Shown: positions 15,284 through 23,850, counted from the first letter of the stretch. The stretch is 25,859 nt of DNA from Bacteroidales bacterium (GCA_024762915.1 JANTGL010000004.1:1-25859); one strand, 5' to 3'. Notes: generated by a model not told the origin, from the sequence alone. Program-made: numbers and translations.

Positions 15284-15314
15284 TAATACGATGACTTTAA
15301 GTCATCGTATTATT
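15284..15314. terminator. Copy 2 of the duplicated palindrome, overlapping the plsC stop
   Basis: The 31 bp are identical to 14288-14318. The leftward plsC-like gene ends inside it: on the minus strand its last codons and TGA stop (15304-15302) fall in the right arm. It may act as the terminator of the leftward operon. Confidence 0.75.
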
Positions 15315-16546
15315 ATATAAGAAGAAAGTTTATAATCTTGCCCCAGAAATTTCCAAATAACATTTGCGGCAACTTCCCATTTCAAGGCCGAAACACCCGG
15401 ATGATTTCCGATAATACGATAAGCCGTATTGTTGTAATAGATTTCCAAACGTTCGTTAACTTGCGGATTAATGGTTTGCAAATCCGTGAAGTTCATTGTA
15501 ATTTTTTCTTTTTTATCGCTGTAATCAATTATAATTTTATCGATATAAAGTTTAATGTGTGCAATTCCGGTATAATTTAAATCTTTTTTATTTTCGGATT
15601 CGATATAAACCCGTGATTTCTCATCTTCAAAAATAATTTGAGTTTCATTTTCTTTTATTTTATCGGAAATGAAGGATTTAAATTCGGATTCTTGCCAAAA
15701 AAACCAATCTCTGATATTATCAAAATAGAGTTTTCCGAAACTTTTTCGTTCAAAAAATCCGTATTTGTTGATATGAATATCGTATCCGCAAGAGTGACAA
15801 TAAAAATCATTACCTTTGGCATGGAAGGTGTCAATACTTTTACATTCCGGACAATAATATAAGCTGTGATTGATAAATTCCGCCCGTTTATTCGAACGGA
15901 TTTTGTTCATTTTTATTTTCTGATATTCAACTTCATCGTGATGCACTTCGGAAACAAATTTTTTATAAATTTCTTCTTCCGAAAGCTTTAAAATATCATT
16001 TGCCGTAAAAACTAATTTATATTCGACTTCAACTTTTGTTTTTCTTATTTTGTATGCCCACCTGGGATTAAATAAATTCATCCCTTTTAAAATCGGAACA
16101 ACAACCGGAACTTTCAGGATCTTAATTAATTTTGCAATTGACGGGTCGATTGCTTGTGTTGTCCCTGACCAAGTTCTTGTAGCTTCGGAAAAAATTCCGA
16201 CATTTTCTCCCTGTTTAATAACTGAAATAATATCTCGAATAACTTTTGTATCACGAATACTTTTTTTCTTTGGAATTGTCCCCAGTCCGGTAAGGAAAAA
16301 TCGAATAATCGGATTACGAAAAACCGCATCGGATGAAACGAAATGTGTGAATTCAGGAAGAAAGAAACCGGTGATAAACGGATCCCAATAGCCGACATGG
16401 TTTCCGAGAACTAAATAGGGTGGTTTCATTTTTTTTACTTCATCGGGCATCTTTTTTTTAATACCGTAATATCTTGTAAATAAAGTAAATACTATATGTG
16501 TAATAAATCGGATAATCGGTGAGGTAGGGTAGCGTTTTTGTTTCAT
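15302..16546 (-). CDS. 1-acyl-glycerol-3-phosphate acyltransferase-like protein with zinc-ribbon tail
   Basis: This is a 414-residue PlsC-superfamily protein. The acyltransferase domain (about 15-215) has the catalytic H-x4-D box (NHVGYWD, His50/Asp55), the FLTGLGTIPKKKSIRD block and FSEATRTWSG, a variant of the FPEGTRS glycerol-phosphate-binding motif. It would acylate lysophosphatidic acid or a related acceptor at the inner membrane. Typical PlsC proteins have ~240 residues. Here ~190 more follow, beginning with a Cys4 zinc ribbon (CPEC at 232/235, CHSC at 250/253) and then a beta-rich tail with no family I can name. It is the last gene of a leftward run, 104 bp after aat. The very last codons and stop lie in a palindrome repeated elsewhere, so the C-terminal YIIIR may be recently altered. 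Confidence 0.85.
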   Translation of the reverse strand: MKQKRYPTSPIIRFITHIVFTLFTRYYGIKKKMPDEVKKMKPPYLVLGNHVGYWDPFITGFFLPEFTHFVSSDAVFRNPIIRFFLTGLGTIPKKKSIRDTKVIRDIISVIKQGENVGIFSEATRTWSGTTQAIDPSIAKLIKILKVPVVVPILKGMNLFNPRWAYKIRKTKVEVEYKLVFTANDILKLSEEEIYKKFVSEVHHDEVEYQKIKMNKIRSNKRAEFINHSLYYCPECKSIDTFHAKGNDFYCHSCGYDIHINKYGFFERKSFGKLYFDNIRDWFFWQESEFKSFISDKIKENETQIIFEDEKSRVYIESENKKDLNYTGIAHIKLYIDKIIIDYSDKKEKITMNFTDLQTINPQVNERLEIYYNNTAYRIIGNHPGVSALKWEVAANVIWKFLGQDYKLSSYIIIR

Positions 16547-16650
16547 TCTTTAAAATATGTAGTACACTGATTCTTTATGATTTTTATGATATTTAAGATA
16601 AAAAATTTATAAATTTAATTGTTCATTATCAAATATCAATTTTTCATTGA

Positions 16651-17289
16651 TTAAATATAGTTTTTCAAAAGTAATAAAAATTCATTAAGCGGAATATGCT
16701 CTGCTCCTAGACTTTCCAAATGCGGTGTGTGAACTTGTGCATCGATAAGCTTTATATCCGAGTTTTCGATAAAATATGCCAGAGCAATTTTTGAGGTGTT
16801 ACTTTCTTTGCTGAACATCGATTCGCCGAAAAAAACTTTACCGAGTTTTATACCGTACAGTCCGCCGACTAATTCATCTTTTTGATTATGAACTTCAACG
16901 GATAGAGCATAACCCAAATAATGAAAGCGAATGTATGCCTGCTCCATTTCATCGGTAATCCACGTTCCGTCATGATCGTTACGAGGTACCGTTTTGCAAT
17001 TTTGTATAACTTCTTCAAAATTTTTGTTCACCTCACAGCGATAAATGCCTTTATTCATTAAAAGCCGTAAACTTTTTGATTTTTTAAATTTTTTCGGGAA
17101 AAGCACGAAACGCGGATCGGGTGCATGCCAAATAATCGGTTCGCCTTCATTATACCAAGGAAAAATTCCGTTTTGATAGGCCAAAAGCAGTCGTTCCGGA
17201 GATAAATCCCCGCCGACTGCTAAAATACCGTCTTTCGCCAGTGAAGGGTGGGGGAAAATAAGTTCGTCGGTGAGTTGAAAAATCGGCAT
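16651..17289 (-). CDS. aat: Leucyl/phenylalanyl-tRNA--protein transferase
   Basis: This 212-residue protein matches the full length of the family. It transfers Leu or Phe from tRNA to N-terminal Lys/Arg of proteins, marking them for ClpS/ClpAP in the N-degron pathway. Family motifs are GILAVGGDLSPERLLLAYQNGIFPWYNEGEPIIWHAPDPRFVLFP near the N-terminus, DGTWITDEMEQAYIRFHYLGYALSVE in the middle, and GGLYGIKLGKVFFGESMFSKESNTSKIAL, ending in DAQVHTPHLESLGAEHI. The ATG follows the upstream peptidase gene stop with one base between, so the two are probably translated from one message. Confidence 0.96.
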   Translation of the reverse strand: MPIFQLTDELIFPHPSLAKDGILAVGGDLSPERLLLAYQNGIFPWYNEGEPIIWHAPDPRFVLFPKKFKKSKSLRLLMNKGIYRCEVNKNFEEVIQNCKTVPRNDHDGTWITDEMEQAYIRFHYLGYALSVEVHNQKDELVGGLYGIKLGKVFFGESMFSKESNTSKIALAYFIENSDIKLIDAQVHTPHLESLGAEHIPLNEFLLLLKNYI

Positions 17290-17290
17290 G

Positions 17291-20200
17291 TTAATGTTTT
17301 ATATTAAGATTTTTCAAAATAAAAGCATATATAAAAGCATCGATAAAAAAGGAATTATAGTTTCCCGTATAGCCGTTATGTCCGGCATATAAATCTGTTT
17401 TTAAAAGTAATGTATTTTTGTCTGTTTTTAAAGCACGTAATTTTGCAACAGATTTAAGTGAATTCCAATATTCAACCCTTGTGTCATTTAATCCGCATAT
17501 AAAAAGCATATTAGGGTAATTTTGTGCTTTGATGTTATCATAAGGCGAATAAGATTTAATATAGTTAAAAATCTTTTTTTCGGCAGGGTCTCCGAGCGAT
17601 CCTTTTTCAACATTATTGAATGTTACCGTTGTATCTGTTAAAGAGTTTAAAATATCAAGATAGGGAGAAGCAAGTATTACCGTATTAAACAGTTTCGGTT
17701 TCATATTTACGGATGCTCCTATTGTTAATCCGCCGGCACTGCCTCCCATTGCAACAATTTTCCCGTTTGCCGTGTATTTTGTTTCAATTAGATGTTCCGC
17801 ACATGAAATAAAATCATTGAACGTATTTTTCTTTTTCAGTTGCATGGCATCTTCGTGCCATTTCGTGCTGAGCTCACTGCCGCCTCTTACATGGGCAATT
17901 GCATATACAAAACCTCTGTCTAAAAGGGATAATCTTTGAGCAGAAAATGTCGGATTTTGACTGTTCCCGTAATTTCCGTAGGCGGTTAATAAAACGGGAG
18001 ATTTACCGTTACGCTTTACTCTTTTTTTATTATAAACTATTGATAAAGGTACTTTTACACCGTCTTTCGATGTTGCCCACAGTAATTTTGTTTTATAATT
18101 TTTTGAAATATATCCTTTTACCTTTTCTTGCTTTATAAAAGCAGTTTTGTCGTTTTCAATATTATATTCAAAAACTTTCTTTGGTGTTGCAAGTGATGTA
18201 TAATAATATCTGAAAGTATTTATAGGCAAATCTTCTTTATTGTTAAATCCGATTGTATAAGTTTCTTCATCATTAAATTCAATTGTTTTTATTGTATTTC
18301 CATGTTTGTCAATTATTCTGAAACGGCTTTGCATATTTTCTTTTTCAATAATAACAATATATCTTCCGTAAATCATATATCCTGAAAAAAATGAATTGCC
18401 TGAATTTTGTATAAGTTTCTTCCAATATTTTTTACCGGGATTATTCATGGCGGAATAATACAATACTGTTTGTCCGCCCGGTTCATTTGTTAAACTGAAA
18501 AGTGTATCATTTTTTATTTGAATAAAATGAGAAAAACCTTCTTTATAAGGTACTATCTTTTCTAATTCAATATTTTTTCGGTTTAAGTTAATAATGTATG
18601 CATCATTGTAATAAAAATCATTTGATGATTCTAAAAGCAAATATTTTTTATCGTGAAGTGAAAGGCTGATATTATTTAATATATTTTTTTCGTAATAAAT
18701 AAGCTTATCACTTTTTTGTTTTGTTCCTATTTTATGCAAAAAAAGTTTATCAACTCGGTTGGTTTCGTCCCAAGAAGTGTAAAGAAATTCATTCTTATTG
18801 TTTGCCGGATATACATCGCTGACTTTATATAATGAATCAATATCTTTTTTAGTTTTTAAGTTCATAAAGATTATTTGAGAATCATAACCGTTTGATATTG
18901 GTTCTTTATATGCAAAAATAGTATTATCAGGATTTATATATTTTAGAACAACCCAATAAACAGGTCGTGTTTGTACTTTTTTTTCAATGTTTAATATGAG
19001 TTCTTCTTTTGTATATTTTCCTTTTCTGAATAATTTCGGATAATTTGCCCACGATTCTTGTTTATAGTAGTATTCGTATTCTCCGTTTTTAATCTTATTG
19101 CTTATCTGTACCGTATCGTTATTAATTCTTTTTATCATTTCAAAAAACAAATTTCGTTGTATTTGTTTTTGGGATAACATAAAGTTTTTTGTGTAATGAT
19201 TTTCAGCTTCTACATATTTTAATACTTCCGGATTTTTTAAATCTTGCATCCAATAATAATCGTCTTCAATATTTGTATTCTGATTAATGAAAGGAATCTT
19301 TTTTGCAAGAGGAGCTTTTAAATTGTCATCTTTTATAAATTTATCCGCGAATTGTTTTTCAAGCGATTGATATTTTGATAATTGTTTAACAATGCTGTCT
19401 TCTACCGGTGTTTTTGCAATTGTGTTATAGTTATCCCAAAAAGATTTATTGTAAGTCAAATCATTTTCGTACAAAGAATTAAAAAATCGGTTAGTAAAGG
19501 CAATGCTGTCATTAATATTACAAACATTTTTTGTTTTTATTTTATTAATAAGCAATTCCCTTTGTATTGAATAAGATATTTTCGGTTCTTGCTTTTTATA
19601 AATGTAATATTTTGAAAAAATATAATCAAATGCAAAATCTGTTTTAACATAATTCAAATACCATTTGTTATTTACTTTTTTATACTTGGTTGTTACTCTG
19701 TAAAATTTTTGTCTTTCCGTATCTTTACATTTTCGTTTACGTTTATTGTATAAAGCGGGTGTCCAATATGACGTTCTTTTAAAATCATATACATAATAAT
19801 TATATTCGACAGCAACAACTGCGTAGGAATCAATGTCAATATATAAAATATCGTAATATTCGGTTCCCGATAATTTTAATTGTAAGGATTTATATTCTGC
19901 TTTTATTTTATAAACACGATTTCCGTTGTATTCGGTTACTCCCAGTAATTTTAATTTATATTTCTTTAAGTACTTTAAACTTTTAAATAATAAGAATTGT
20001 TTGGTATAGTCGTAACTCGTCAGTGCCGAGGGACCACCGAAAGGAACAACTTTAAACCGATGTTTGTGGTGTAAATTGCTTGCCCTTGCTTCAATTATTT
20101 GCACTCTGTCTTTCGGGTTTACCGTTAAAGTTTTAAACATATTGGGAGAAACATAATATTCTTCAAAATTTGTATTCCCTTTTGATGCTGTTTTTTTCCA

Positions 20201-20758
20201 TGCTTCTTTCGAATCGAATGTCTCATTATAAGATCTGTAATAAAAATTACATGCTGCTTCCGCAAATTCCACACAAGTATCATTTTCAAAAGTCATTTCT
20301 CGGTAGTAACCTTCCATATTTATTGATTGGGTCGGATAATTTACAGGAATTTTATCGATGACTTTTCTAATGATTTCTTTTGCGCTTTTCGGTCTGATTT
20401 CTACTTCCGAAATCCTAAAAATTGTTTGAGAAAGTTGAATGTTTATTGTATTATCTTTAATTTCTGTAAGCGAAATATAATAACTTTTATATCCGAGAAG
20501 TGAAACGCTTAAAATTTCAGATTTATATTTTTGTGGGATTCTGAAAATAAATAGACCTTCTGTATTGCTTACAGTTCCGATTGTTGTACCTTTCAGACCT
20601 ATTGAGGCATATTCTAACGGTTTATTGTTTTTGTCTGTTATTTTTCCTTTTATTGTTATGTTTTGTGCATAACTGTTTATCGGAATTAAGAACAAAAACA
20701 ATACGATAACAGGTATTATTTTGTTAATATTCAAAATTATATATTTAATGTTGAACAA
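17291..20758 (-). CDS. Fusion of a CarboxypepD_reg envelope domain protein with oligopeptidase B (S9A)
   Basis: This is a 1155-residue secreted protein. A signal peptide ends near residue 31 (PINSYAQ), followed by a CarboxypepD_reg-like beta domain (about 33-112, KGKITDKNNKPLEYASIGLKG). A ~340-residue region then follows (EVEIRPKSAKEIIRKVIDKIPVNYP... up to FWDNYNTIAKTPVED, ~450), which resembles stand-alone Bacteroidota envelope proteins of unknown role. From ~480 to the end is a complete prolyl-oligopeptidase-family enzyme. Its propeller starts DDYYWMQDLKNPEVLKYVEAEN, and the alpha/beta-hydrolase domain has nucleophile Ser1007 (GGSAGG), Asp1092 (GLNDTR) and His1127 (AGHNG). The Ser-Asp and Asp-His spacings of 85 and 35 equal those I recall for E. 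coli oligopeptidase B. It would cleave peptides after basic residues in the periplasm. The gene overlaps the upstream GH18 gene by 14 bp and ends one base before aat. Confidence 0.9.
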   Translation of the reverse strand: MFNIKYIILNINKIIPVIVLFLFLIPINSYAQNITIKGKITDKNNKPLEYASIGLKGTTIGTVSNTEGLFIFRIPQKYKSEILSVSLLGYKSYYISLTEIKDNTINIQLSQTIFRISEVEIRPKSAKEIIRKVIDKIPVNYPTQSINMEGYYREMTFENDTCVEFAEAACNFYYRSYNETFDSKEAWKKTASKGNTNFEEYYVSPNMFKTLTVNPKDRVQIIEARASNLHHKHRFKVVPFGGPSALTSYDYTKQFLLFKSLKYLKKYKLKLLGVTEYNGNRVYKIKAEYKSLQLKLSGTEYYDILYIDIDSYAVVAVEYNYYVYDFKRTSYWTPALYNKRKRKCKDTERQKFYRVTTKYKKVNNKWYLNYVKTDFAFDYIFSKYYIYKKQEPKISYSIQRELLINKIKTKNVCNINDSIAFTNRFFNSLYENDLTYNKSFWDNYNTIAKTPVEDSIVKQLSKYQSLEKQFADKFIKDDNLKAPLAKKIPFINQNTNIEDDYYWMQDLKNPEVLKYVEAENHYTKNFMLSQKQIQRNLFFEMIKRINNDTVQISNKIKNGEYEYYYKQESWANYPKLFRKGKYTKEELILNIEKKVQTRPVYWVVLKYINPDNTIFAYKEPISNGYDSQIIFMNLKTKKDIDSLYKVSDVYPANNKNEFLYTSWDETNRVDKLFLHKIGTKQKSDKLIYYEKNILNNISLSLHDKKYLLLESSNDFYYNDAYIINLNRKNIELEKIVPYKEGFSHFIQIKNDTLFSLTNEPGGQTVLYYSAMNNPGKKYWKKLIQNSGNSFFSGYMIYGRYIVIIEKENMQSRFRIIDKHGNTIKTIEFNDEETYTIGFNNKEDLPINTFRYYYTSLATPKKVFEYNIENDKTAFIKQEKVKGYISKNYKTKLLWATSKDGVKVPLSIVYNKKRVKRNGKSPVLLTAYGNYGNSQNPTFSAQRLSLLDRGFVYAIAHVRGGSELSTKWHEDAMQLKKKNTFNDFISCAEHLIETKYTANGKIVAMGGSAGGLTIGASVNMKPKLFNTVILASPYLDILNSLTDTTVTFNNVEKGSLGDPAEKKIFNYIKSYSPYDNIKAQNYPNMLFICGLNDTRVEYWNSLKSVAKLRALKTDKNTLLLKTDLYAGHNGYTGNYNSFFIDAFIYAFILKNLNIKH

Positions 20759-22478
20759 TAAGCTTTTTAAAAATGATATTATTCGAGGAGTTTATTTTCA
20801 AAATATAAAATCCGTTCGGTAAACCGGAAACATCTATTGATTTTGTTTCATTATATTGTTTTATAAAACGTCCTTTAATATTATATAATTTTATTTTATC
20901 GGGTGTATCTGAAAAATTAAGAATACCCGAAGCCGGATTCGGGTAAATATCAATGTTTTTCATTGTTGTTGATTCGATACTTATAGGACTGCAGTTCCAT
21001 TCGGCAATCCAACCGCTTTTTGTTGTTCCGCCGTCTGAGTGAAACCTTAAAGTAAATGCGTCTCCGTAGACCTCAATAATTCCGGGATTTGTTGTGCCTG
21101 AAAATGCGCCGACAAGAGGGGCATTTGTGTCATACCCGTCATACATCCATAATGAATCAAAACCGGCTTCAAGACTAAATGATGAAAAACTTAAAGAAAG
21201 TAAGGAAACATTATCTGGAGAAATCGTAAAAGTATAGTCTTCATTGTTGTAATAATTTCTTGCAGGACCTCCCATATCGAAAATTGTATATTGGCAGGGA
21301 GTTGTCGAGCAATCGCTGAAACGGTCTCGGATTAAATCCCACATTTCGGTATACCCGTCATCGTAACCCAAAGCCCAAATTCCGATACCTGCAATATCTT
21401 GATGCTGAATGACATCGTATTTATATTTCATTGTTGTTTCATCATCAACCCAAGTTTGATGCCAATTACCGGATAAATTATATACGTAATAATTACTTAA
21501 ACTGTTTTCTTCCAATTGTTTGTCATTATAATAACCTGAGGTATTATTTTTAACGGCTTTTATTGTTTTGGAATGTCCTGATGCAGTTGTTGAAGAAGGT
21601 ATACTTTCACTTTGAGTTTGCCATTCAATACCGTAGTAGGGAACGGCACAAATAAGTTTTTCTCTCGGAATACCTTTGTTCAGATAGCTTGAAATCGATC
21701 GTGAAATAGTGTAATTAAAATTGTACATTTTGTAAAGTTGACCTGTCGGGCCGGCTGTAGAACTCGAACCCCAATAATAACCGTAACCCATAATAATAAA
21801 TAAATCAATATAATCTTTTAATACGGGTATATCAAAAACACTACTCCAATCTACGGCATATAGTGCAATACTCACTTGTGAACCGGGGATGTTTGTATGA
21901 AATTGATCTGAAAGATTAATTAAAAAGTTCGTAAAATTAGTCGTTTCGCTTGACGGTACGCTTTCAAAATCGATATTTATACCGTTAGCATTTCGATTTT
22001 GAACAAGTGTTAATAAGTTATCAATTAAATTTTGTTGAGCTTCCGCACTTGCAAAAAAAGATTCATGACCGCTGAAGAGCGTGACGCATAAATTTACTTT
22101 TACTCCGTTTGCCAGAGCATCATCGACTGCCGATGCCGTTTCCCAGCCGTGTGTTGTCAGGGGGGCGCCGGTTACGGGATCGACTTCGTATGAAAAATAA
22201 GATAAATCCGATAATAAATTCCATTGATAATTTTGTTCCGAACCGTTCATCCAATAGGGATGCCAACCGAATACAATTTTTTGCAGATTGCAATCATTTG
22301 TATTCTTCGGAAGTTTAATTTTGCTTTGTGTTAATTCTTTATATTCTCCGGTTTGAAATATTGCCAATGAATCATAAAATTTTTGTTGTTCTTGATGTAC
22401 AGAATAATATTTTTTAATTTGCGCACTTCCGGATAAGGAGATGAATAAAATTAAAGTTGATAAAACAGCAGTTTTCAT
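20745..22478 (-). CDS. GH18-type glycosidase with CUB domain and T9SS sorting signal
   Basis: This 577-residue protein has a signal peptide (1-19, ending SGSAQ) and a GH18 TIM barrel (about 65-385). The barrel shows VFGWHPYWMNGSEQNY, the active-site strand NANGINIDFESVP with catalytic Glu172 and assisting Asp170, and DLFIIMGYGYYWGS, and ends in IAGIGIWALGYDDGYTEMWDLI. The usual DGxDxDxE reads NGxNxDxE, as in some spore-lysin (YaaH-like) relatives, so the substrate may be chitin or peptidoglycan-like glycan. Residues about 390-500 are a CUB-like beta sandwich with cysteines (FDSLWMYDGYDTNAPLVG). The last ~77 residues (IDIYPNPASGILNFS ... GLPNGFYILKI) are a type A type-IX secretion sorting domain. 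The product would be secreted or attached to the cell surface. Its ATG overlaps the ppx stop (TAATG). Confidence 0.92.
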   Translation of the reverse strand: MKTAVLSTLILFISLSGSAQIKKYYSVHQEQQKFYDSLAIFQTGEYKELTQSKIKLPKNTNDCNLQKIVFGWHPYWMNGSEQNYQWNLLSDLSYFSYEVDPVTGAPLTTHGWETASAVDDALANGVKVNLCVTLFSGHESFFASAEAQQNLIDNLLTLVQNRNANGINIDFESVPSSETTNFTNFLINLSDQFHTNIPGSQVSIALYAVDWSSVFDIPVLKDYIDLFIIMGYGYYWGSSSTAGPTGQLYKMYNFNYTISRSISSYLNKGIPREKLICAVPYYGIEWQTQSESIPSSTTASGHSKTIKAVKNNTSGYYNDKQLEENSLSNYYVYNLSGNWHQTWVDDETTMKYKYDVIQHQDIAGIGIWALGYDDGYTEMWDLIRDRFSDCSTTPCQYTIFDMGGPARNYYNNEDYTFTISPDNVSLLSLSFSSFSLEAGFDSLWMYDGYDTNAPLVGAFSGTTNPGIIEVYGDAFTLRFHSDGGTTKSGWIAEWNCSPISIESTTMKNIDIYPNPASGILNFSDTPDKIKLYNIKGRFIKQYNETKSIDVSGLPNGFYILKINSSNNIIFKKLIVQH

Positions 22479-23407
22479 TAAAAATGTTTTAGTTTATTAA
22501 TTTCGTAATCTTTTAGAAATAAATCGTGAATGATCCCGTCGGCTAAACCTGTTTTGGGAACGAAAATAGTGTTCTTTCCGGTCGCTTTCATCAGTCGCAT
22601 ATAAATTTTTAAAGCCGGTAAAATAACATCTGCACGGTCTTCTCTGAAAGCATATTTTTTAATTCTTTCAGAATATGACAATTCAATTAAATTTTTATAT
22701 AAATTTTCTAAATCTTGATACGTTAAAATATTTTTGTTAATTAGTTTACTGATTTTATTAATATTTCCGCCGGATCCGGTAAGTTTTGCATCAGGATATT
22801 CTTTTTTAAGATTTTCTAATTTTTTTTCCAGAGAAATAATCTCTTTTTGTTCAACTGTTTTTGTTATAAATCTTAATGTTCCTGTTTTGTATGCATGTGC
22901 CCAAATGAGTTCTGTATATTTAAAAAGTCCTATTTGCAAGCTTCCGCCCCCCAAATCGGCAGAAATATAATATTGTCCTTTTTCAAGTTTTTCTCTGTTG
23001 GTTAAATATAATAATTCGGCTTCTTCATGACCGTCAATAATCTCAATATTTATATCTGTTTTTTCTTTAATTTGATCGGTAATTATTTTATTATTTTTTG
23101 CATTTCTCATTGCAGATGTTGCACAAGCACGATATTCGTTGACTCGATAATAATCCGTTACATCCTTAAAAATTTGCATAGCTTTTAAAAACTCATCTTG
23201 CTTTTCTTTCATAATTTTCCCGACAGAAAAAACATCAAGACCCAATCTCAACGGTAAACGGATATAAACTCTTTTTTTAAGAGTGAATTTATTGTTTTCG
23301 GCAGGTAAAAGATCTTTTATAATTAATCGAACAGCATTAGAACCTATATCAATACCGGCATAACGTTCTAATTCTTGAGGAGTCTTTTTTTCTGCATTTG
23401 ATGTCAT
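22478..23407 (-). CDS. ppx: Ppx/GppA-family exopolyphosphatase
   Basis: The predicted protein has 309 residues from the ATG at 23407-23405 (MTSNAEKK). The frame extends six codons upstream to a TTG, but the ATG is the better start. It is an ASKHA-fold phosphatase: YAGIDIGSNAVRLII (phosphate-1 loop), the CATSAMRNAKN region, and ISADLGGGSLQIGLF (phosphate-2 loop). The C-terminal half has RADVILPALKIYMRLM and the PKTGLADGIIHDLF ending. It lacks the extra C-terminal HD-type domains of E. coli Ppx, as is usual for ~300-residue Bacteroidota members. It removes terminal phosphate from polyphosphate and possibly from pppGpp. It is the first gene of the leftward run and is joined to the GH18 gene by a TAATG overlap. 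Confidence 0.92.
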   Translation of the reverse strand: MTSNAEKKTPQELERYAGIDIGSNAVRLIIKDLLPAENNKFTLKKRVYIRLPLRLGLDVFSVGKIMKEKQDEFLKAMQIFKDVTDYYRVNEYRACATSAMRNAKNNKIITDQIKEKTDINIEIIDGHEEAELLYLTNREKLEKGQYYISADLGGGSLQIGLFKYTELIWAHAYKTGTLRFITKTVEQKEIISLEKKLENLKKEYPDAKLTGSGGNINKISKLINKNILTYQDLENLYKNLIELSYSERIKKYAFREDRADVILPALKIYMRLMKATGKNTIFVPKTGLADGIIHDLFLKDYEINKLKHF

Positions 23408-23503
23408 GTCATTACAAAAATACAAAAATTAAAAAACTTATAAAATATTATAAGCTGTAATACGATTTTTTTGATAAAAAATAGCCGTATTGAATATTTT
23501 TAT

Positions 23504-23511
23504 TAATTTTG
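23504..23511 (+). promoter_or_regulatory. -7 box of the tRNA-Arg gene
   Basis: TAATTTTG fits TAnnTTTG exactly and lies 15 bp before the mature tRNA 5' end. No TTG is present at the expected -33 position. Confidence 0.5.
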
Positions 23512-23525
23512 CAGTCCGAATAAAG

Positions 23526-23599
23526 GGACCCGTAGCATAATTGGATAGTGCACCTGACTACGGATCAGGAGGTTAGGGGTTCGAATCCCTTCGGGTTCA
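23526..23599 (+). tRNA. tRNA-Arg (anticodon ACG)
   Basis: The cloverleaf is complete. The acceptor stem is GGACCCG (23526-23532) with CGGGTTC (23592-23598), and the discriminator is A. The anticodon stem CCTGA/TCAGG encloses the 7-nt loop CTACGGA, so the anticodon is ACG (read as ICG after deamination; codons CGU, CGC, CGA). The T arm AGGGG-TTCGAAT-CCCTT is standard. The CCA end is not encoded, as is common in Bacteroidota. Confidence 0.97.
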
Positions 23600-23610
23600 C
23601 ATTGATAATT

Positions 23611-23640
23611 AAAGCCTTGCAGTAATGCGGGGCTTTTTTG
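23611..23640 (+). terminator. Terminator of the tRNA-Arg transcript
   Basis: AAGCCTTGC (23612-23620) pairs with GCGGGGCTT (23627-23635), nine pairs including two G-U, around the loop AGTAAT, followed by TTTTTT. Confidence 0.88.
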
Positions 23641-23793
23641 TTTTTTGATTTGCATACAAATCAACACACAAATTTTATTTAATACTTTTCTGATGATTTA
23701 TAATCGAAGTATTTTTTATACTCCGTGAGTTACATAAATTCGTCGGGTTTGAAGTTTCTATAACCTTTTACCAAGTTTGGTTTTATAAATACA
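23641..23793. other. Gene-free gap with two AT-rich hairpins
   Basis: No gene is visible. TTGATTTG/CAAATCAA (23645-23652/23657-23664, loop CATA) and AATACTT/AAGTATT (23681-23687/23707-23713, with an inner GAT/ATC pair and a TTTTT run after it) can form hairpins. The second looks terminator-like on the plus strand, but no transcript is evident that it would end. Confidence 0.35.
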
Positions 23794-23825
23794 TAAAAAA
23801 AGAGCCCGAAATTAATCAAGCTCTT
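23794..23825 (-). terminator. Terminator of the yegP-like gene
   Basis: AAGAGC (23800-23805) and GCTCTT (23820-23825) form the stem. Read leftward the stem is followed by a run of T (A residues at 23794-23799). It begins 25 bp past the stop codon of the gene at 23851-24180. Confidence 0.75.
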
Positions 23826-23850
23826 AAAAAATTAACGTGTTATCAGAAAT

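Noticed and set aside
16050..16391. Open frame of about 113 codons antisense to the plsC-like gene
   Set aside because: It lies wholly inside the acyltransferase domain on the other strand. Composition and lack of motifs mark it as a shadow frame.
23415..23422. Minus-strand TATTTTTG as a ppx promoter
   Set aside because: It fits TAnnTTTG but sits only 7 bp before the chosen ATG, with no TTG at the right distance. A nearly leaderless message is possible but unsupported.
23526..23793. tRNA-Arg as an integration site with an att duplication
   Set aside because: No second copy of the tRNA 3' end was noticed downstream, and no integrase gene is present.
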